This document shows positions 59,166-64,000 of a stretch of 64,000 nucleotides of DNA, in pieces; within the stretch, counting starts at the first letter, position 1; each line of letters begins with the position of its first letter. This stretch comes from Pseudogracilibacillus sp. (lineage in GTDB: Bacteria > Bacillota > Bacilli > Bacillales > Amphibacillaceae). The translations under genes and the position numbers were made by a program. The stretch is from assembly GCA_026169815.1 (NCBI GenBank), contig JAPFDT010000033.1, positions 1-64,000 of the forward strand, in the 5' to 3' direction. Under the pieces are notes generated by a model. The model worked only from the letters and a program-made list of their open reading frames with translations. It searched no databases and was not told the DNA's origin.

Positions 59166-60110
59166 TTAATCGTCACTACGCAAGCTTAAATCTAGGTCAG
59201 CTAGTTTATTTTTTACTTCATCTAGTGATTTTCGACCTAAGTTACGCACTTTCATCATGTCTTCTTCTGTTTTCGTTGACAATTCTTGTACTGTATTAAT
59301 ACCAGCACGCTTTAGACAGTTATACGAACGAACGGATAAGTCTAATTCTTCAATTGTCATCTCTAACACTTTTTCTTTTTGGTCTTCTTCTTTTTCTACC
59401 ATAATCTCAGCTTCTTGAGCTTTGTCTGTTAAATCTACGAAAATGTTTAAGTGTTCTGTAAAGACTTTAGCACCTAAAGAAACTGCTTCTTCTGGTCGAA
59501 TACTTCCGTCTGTCCATACATCAAATGTTAATTTATCGTAGTTAGCAACTTGACCAATTCGTGTACCTTCGACTTGGTAGTTAACTCTTGAAACAGGAGT
59601 GAAGATAGAATCAATTGGAATTACACCAATTGGTTGGTTGTCTTGTTTGTTCTCTTCAGCTGTACGGTAACCACGACCAGTTTCAGCTGTTATTCTCATA
59701 TATAACTTTCCATTACTGTTTAATGTTGCAATCGGTAGATCTGGGTTTAACACTTCAACATCACTGTCGAATGTTATATCTTTAGCAGTTACTACCCCTT
59801 CATCTTGAACGTCGATTTCTAATGTTTTTACATCATCAGAGTAGATTTTGAGAGCCAATTGTTTTAGATTTAAAATAATTGTCGTTACATCTTCTACTAC
59901 TCCTTCAATCGTCGAAAATTCATGAAGTGCTCCATCAATTTGCACAGATGTAACAGCGGCACCTGGAAGTGAGGATAAAAGGATGCGGCGTAAAGAGTTA
60001 CCTATTGTAGTACCATATCCTCGCTCAAGTGGTTCAACTACAAACTTACCAAATGTAGCATCCTCACTTATTTCAATCGCTTCTATGCTTGGTTTCTCGA
60101 TCTCAATCAT
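59166..60110 (-). CDS. rpoA: DNA-directed RNA polymerase subunit alpha
   Basis: The 314-residue alpha subunit has the N-terminal assembly domain ([33 protein letters not shown]) and the C-terminal DNA/UP-element domain ([37 protein letters not shown]). It is full length. AAGGAGGG precedes the ATG. A gap of 255 nt separates it from rpsK and probably carries an internal promoter. Confidence 0.98.
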   Translation of the reverse strand: MIEIEKPSIEAIEISEDATFGKFVVEPLERGYGTTIGNSLRRILLSSLPGAAVTSVQIDGALHEFSTIEGVVEDVTTIILNLKQLALKIYSDDVKTLEIDVQDEGVVTAKDITFDSDVEVLNPDLPIATLNSNGKLYMRITAETGRGYRTAEENKQDNQPIGVIPIDSIFTPVSRVNYQVEGTRIGQVANYDKLTFDVWTDGSIRPEEAVSLGAKVFTEHLNIFVDLTDKAQEAEIMVEKEEDQKEKVLEMTIEELDLSVRSYNCLKRAGINTVQELSTKTEEDMMKVRNLGRKSLDEVKNKLADLDLSLRSDD

Positions 60111-60365
60111 TCCATTAAGCCCTCCTTTAAAAAACTAACGCCTTTATTTAAAAGCATGCGTACGGCTTTTAAATTAAATAATTACCATTCTATCTGCTTT
60201 TACTGTTTATATAGTTAAAGTTACCTTTTATTAGGTGTTTAAAACTTAGTATCATTTGATGACTTAGTGGTTCACAACAAATTGTTCAATGAATCCTTTA
60301 TTACATCCTTGATATAGCTTTATAGTAACCATTATAGACAGAGTACCAAATTCTAAACGGTAAAA

Positions 60366-60758
60366 TTATACACGACGTCTTTTTGGTGGGCGGCATCCGT
60401 TATGTGGAACTGGTGTCTCATCACGAATTGCTGTAATTTCTAAGCCTGCAGCTTGTAACGAACGAATAGCAGCTTCACGACCAGCACCTGGACCTTTAAC
60501 AGATACTTCAAGGTTTTTCATATTTGTTTCTTCAGCAGCTTTTGCAGCTACTTCAGCAGCCATTTGTGCAGCAAATGGAGTTGATTTACGTGATCCTTTA
60601 AATCCTAAAGCACCCGCTGAACTCCATCCAAGTACGTTTCCTTGTAAATCTGAAATTGAAACAATTGTATTGTTAAATGTTGAGTGGATATGAGCTACTC
60701 CAGTTTCAATTGTCTTTTTTACACGTCGTTTACGTGTTGTTTGCTTTCTTTGTGCCAT
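60366..60758 (-). CDS. rpsK: 30S ribosomal protein S11 (uS11)
   Basis: The 130-residue uS11 ([55 protein letters not shown]) is complete. GGAGGG precedes the ATG. Follows rpsM by 21 nt. Confidence 0.98.
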   Translation of the reverse strand: MAQRKQTTRKRRVKKTIETGVAHIHSTFNNTIVSISDLQGNVLGWSSAGALGFKGSRKSTPFAAQMAAEVAAKAAEETNMKNLEVSVKGPGAGREAAIRSLQAAGLEITAIRDETPVPHNGCRPPKRRRV

Positions 60759-60779
60759 GTTGGTTATTTCCCTCCTTTA

Positions 60780-61148
60780 TTAGTCTTTCTTTCCTGCGAT
60801 TGCTATACGAGGACCTTTACGTGTGCGTGAGTTATTTTTCGTTTTTTGACCTCTTACTGGAAGTTTTCTACGGTGTCTAACTCCTCGATACGAACCGATT
60901 TCAGTTAAACGTTTAATGTTTAATGAAACTTCACGGCGTAAATCACCTTCGATTGTATAATTACCATCGACTTCTTTACGAATTTTTCCTAGTTCTTCTT
61001 CTGTTAAATCTCTAACACGAGTATCTTCAGAAACTTCAGCTGCTGCTAAAATTTTCTGTGCACTTGTTTTTCCGACTCCATAAATAGATGTAAGTGCAAT
61101 AACGATACGTTTATCTCTAGGGATATCAATACCTGCTATACGTGCCAT
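60780..61148 (-). CDS. rpsM: 30S ribosomal protein S13 (uS13)
   Basis: The 122-residue uS13 ([54 protein letters not shown]) is complete and contacts the P-site tRNA with its basic tail. GGAGGTG precedes the ATG. Confidence 0.98.
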   Translation of the reverse strand: MARIAGIDIPRDKRIVIALTSIYGVGKTSAQKILAAAEVSEDTRVRDLTEEELGKIRKEVDGNYTIEGDLRREVSLNIKRLTEIGSYRGVRHRRKLPVRGQKTKNNSRTRKGPRIAIAGKKD

Positions 61149-61170
61149 ATGTTAATTCACCTCCAAAAGA

Positions 61171-61311
<141 letters not shown>

Positions 61312-61317
61312 TTACAA

Positions 61318-61536
61318 CTATTTGTAACGGTATGTGATGCGACCTTTAGTTAAATCATATGGTGACAACTCTACTGTTACTTTATCTCCTGGTAAGATGC
61401 GGATGAAATGCATACGGATTTTACCTGATACGTGCGCTAAAACCGTATGTCCATTTTCAAGCTCAACATGAAACATTGCATTTGGTAATGTTTCTGTTAC
61501 AACGCCTTCTATTTCAATTACATCGTCTTTAGACAT
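61318..61536 (-). CDS. infA: Translation initiation factor IF-1
   Basis: The 72-residue S1-like OB-fold protein ([48 protein letters not shown]) is complete. It overlaps the preceding KOW gene by 8 nt. Confidence 0.97.
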   Translation of the reverse strand: MSKDDVIEIEGVVTETLPNAMFHVELENGHTVLAHVSGKIRMHFIRILPGDKVTVELSPYDLTKGRITYRYK

Positions 61537-61849
61537 CGTTTACGTCTCCCTTCTCTAAAACAGTCACAACTTCACTTGCATATTTTGCGAGAGCAAATCG
61601 TAACTTCCCGTTGGAGACACGATTAGTCTCCAAAAGACTCGTTCTTACTTCATTCGATATGAATGGAGTAAATTTAATATGAAGCACATTTTTCTTCTTT
61701 GGTCGATCGTACTTTCGCTTTTCTCCGTCTGCTAAAAGTACAAAGCGATCTTCTATGATTTTGATAATTACTGCGTATTGATCTTTTTCTCTACCTTTCG
61801 TAATTCGGACAACTTGCCCAATTACTGGTTCGGTATGGACATCATTCAA
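61529..61849 (-). CDS. KOW domain RNA-binding protein (YbzG-like)
   Basis: The 106-residue protein has a KOW motif near its start ([23 protein letters not shown]). B. subtilis has ybzG of this kind beside infA, and it resembles the L14e/L6e group. Start is one of two adjoining TTG codons (61849 preferred, AAGGTG 7 nt upstream). It lies 31 nt from adk, where map would be expected. Confidence 0.85.
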   Translation of the reverse strand: MNDVHTEPVIGQVVRITKGREKDQYAVIIKIIEDRFVLLADGEKRKYDRPKKKNVLHIKFTPFISNEVRTSLLETNRVSNGKLRFALAKYASEVVTVLEKGDVNDV

Positions 61850-61882
61850 CAATAATCACCTTCACTTACATGATAATTAAAC

Positions 61883-62536
<654 letters not shown>

Positions 62537-62557
62537 TCATTTCACGTTAAATACTAT

Positions 62558-63853
62558 TTACGACCTGATAAATCCTTTGTAATGTCGCTTAACTAATTGA
62601 CTTTCTAATTGTTTCATCGTTTGTAATGCTACTCCGACTACAATTAGTAAGCTAGTTCCTCCAATTTGAACTGCTGTAGGAAGATTAGCAACCCCACCTA
62701 AGATCATCGGTAACACAGAGATAGCTGCTAAAAATAGAGCTCCAACAAATGTTAATCGATACATAACACGAGTTAAATATGTCTCTGTATTATGTCCTGG
62801 TCGAATTCCTGGAATGTATCCACCTTGTTTCTGAAGATTTTCTGCCATTTGCTCAGGATTAACTTGCACAAATGTATAGAAATAAGTAAAGGCGATAATT
62901 AAAACTACATATAAGACCATTCCAGCTGGTTGTGTATAGTCGAATAATGATTCAATTACTGATGCGGCTTTACTTCCTTCAAAAAACGTCGCTACAGTTC
63001 TTGGTGCCATAATAAATGCAACAGCAAAAATTACAGGAATAACTCCAGCAGCATTTACTTTTAATGGTAAATGTGTTGAATGTCCACCAACTGGTGAGCG
63101 GTTTACTAGTTTCTTTGCATATTGAATAGGAATTTTACGTTCTGCTTGCTGAATGTAAATAACTCCTACTGTTACTGCAATAATAACTAAGACAATTAAA
63201 GCTACAATAACAATGTTAATGAACAATTCAGGTCCTGGATTAATAAAGTATTGTGCATAAATCTGCTTCACACCATTCGGTACAGCTGCTACAATACCTG
63301 CGAAAATGATAATTGAAATACCATTTCCAACTCCATTTGCTGTAATTTGTTCACCTAACCACATTAAAAATGCAGTTCCGCTAGTTAAAGTAATAGCTAT
63401 TACTAACACTTTAACAACCGTCATATCTGCAATTAAAAGTCCGCCTGCCATCGCGTTAAAGCCAATTGACATAGCGATTCCTTGTACAAATGCAAGGACA
63501 ATTGTTCCATAACGAGTGACTTGGGCTAGTTTTTTACGTCCCATTTCACCTTGACTTTTCCATTCTGTAAACTTTGGTACAACATCCATCTGTAACAACT
63601 GCATAATGATTGACGCAGTAATGTATGGCATAATTCCCATCGCTAATATGGAGAAGTTTTGGAGTGCTCCCCCACCAAACGTATTCAGAAATCCAAATAC
63701 GTTTTGCTGGTTCATGAAGTCAATTGCCTCTTTATCTGTATATGGTACAGGAATAAATGTACCTATTCTAAAAACAACTAGCATTAATAGCGTGAAAATA
63801 ATTTTTCTTCTAATATCCGCAATTCGCATAAAATTCGAAATTGTACGGAACAT
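62558..63853 (-). CDS. secY: Protein translocase subunit SecY
   Basis: The 431-residue channel subunit has ten helices, with ADIRRKIIFTLLMLVVFRIGTFIPVP at the start, PYITASIIMQLL and IPGIRPGHNTETYL. It forms SecYEG. Its ATG overlaps the rplO stop (TAATG), so the two are translationally coupled. Confidence 0.98.
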   Translation of the reverse strand: MFRTISNFMRIADIRRKIIFTLLMLVVFRIGTFIPVPYTDKEAIDFMNQQNVFGFLNTFGGGALQNFSILAMGIMPYITASIIMQLLQMDVVPKFTEWKSQGEMGRKKLAQVTRYGTIVLAFVQGIAMSIGFNAMAGGLLIADMTVVKVLVIAITLTSGTAFLMWLGEQITANGVGNGISIIIFAGIVAAVPNGVKQIYAQYFINPGPELFINIVIVALIVLVIIAVTVGVIYIQQAERKIPIQYAKKLVNRSPVGGHSTHLPLKVNAAGVIPVIFAVAFIMAPRTVATFFEGSKAASVIESLFDYTQPAGMVLYVVLIIAFTYFYTFVQVNPEQMAENLQKQGGYIPGIRPGHNTETYLTRVMYRLTFVGALFLAAISVLPMILGGVANLPTAVQIGGTSLLIVVGVALQTMKQLESQLVKRHYKGFIRS

Positions 63854-64000
63854 TAAATCACCTCAGCTTTGCCGCCTGCTGCCTCAATTGCTTCCTTCGC
63901 TGCATTTGAAAATTTATGTGCTTTTACGTTAACTTTTTTATCTAGAGATCCTTTTGCTAACACTTTGATTCCAGATTTTTCATTGTTAACAATGCCTTCT
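63853..64000 (-). CDS. rplO: 50S ribosomal protein L15 (uL15), C-terminal part only
   Basis: The visible 48 residues ([18 protein letters not shown]; ending AAGGKAEVI) are the end of uL15. The gene continues out of the window. Confidence 0.95.
   Translation of the reverse strand, partial: EGIVNNEKSGIKVLAKGSLDKKVNVKAHKFSNAAKEAIEAAGGKAEVI

Overview
The window is low-GC DNA from an endospore-forming member of the Bacillaceae (Firmicutes). pdaB, kbaA, gerD, salA and cwlD stand at one end. The ribosomal/ecf/rpoA/secY cluster stands at the other, in the usual Bacillus order. Shine-Dalgarno sequences are strong (AAGGAGG type), and TTG and GTG starts are common. I cannot name the genus.

Layout. (1) 1-230: the first bases of a 16S rRNA gene on the minus strand, with boxA leader and promoter. 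(2) 318-4609: sporulation/germination block. (3) 4.7-53.6 kb: about 49 kb of accessory genes between cwlD and rpsI, which lie close together in B. subtilis. It holds an AI-2E family permease, Pit/DUF47 phosphate transport, a flavin reductase, a YceI protein, an M20 hydrolase, a BCCT transporter, a TehB-like/TehA-like divergent pair, a sigma-54-controlled amidase locus with an ArsB-type permease, a formate dehydrogenase operon (fdhF-DUF1641-DUF2294-fdhD), an ECF sigma/anti-sigma pair, a complete LiaIH-FSR envelope-stress system, SCO, a GMC/gluconate-dehydrogenase pair, Fic, a type I toxin-antitoxin, a complete type I restriction-modification system (M-S-R) and a quinone/catechol-type operon. 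(4) 53.6-64 kb: rpsI-rplM-truA-ecfT-ecfA2-ecfA1, a 52-bp minisatellite, rplQ-rpoA-rpsK-rpsM-rpmJ-infA-KOW-adk-secY-rplO (partial).

How the genes work together. At 16-22 kb, a one-component regulator joins an amide/urea-type binding domain to a sigma-54 AAA+ activator. It faces a well-formed -24/-12 promoter that drives a 60-residue protein and an amidase, which suggests inducible amide use. The fdhF operon sits behind a leader whose terminator hairpin lies just before the SD, so it looks attenuated. The VOC/flavin reductase/hydrolase operon resembles the B. subtilis mhq regulon. MhqR-like boxes lie upstream, and an internally deleted MarR gene is probably its lost repressor.

The accessory region shows repeated insertion and decay. 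The rpsI 3' end is duplicated as an 18-bp direct repeat 14 kb away, bracketing the TA and restriction genes. Related terminator modules recur. A MITE-like family has several copies, and there is a 142-bp palindrome. Remnants of catE-type, hepT/mntA, mhqR-type and other genes are visible. The map gene usually found next to adk is absent.
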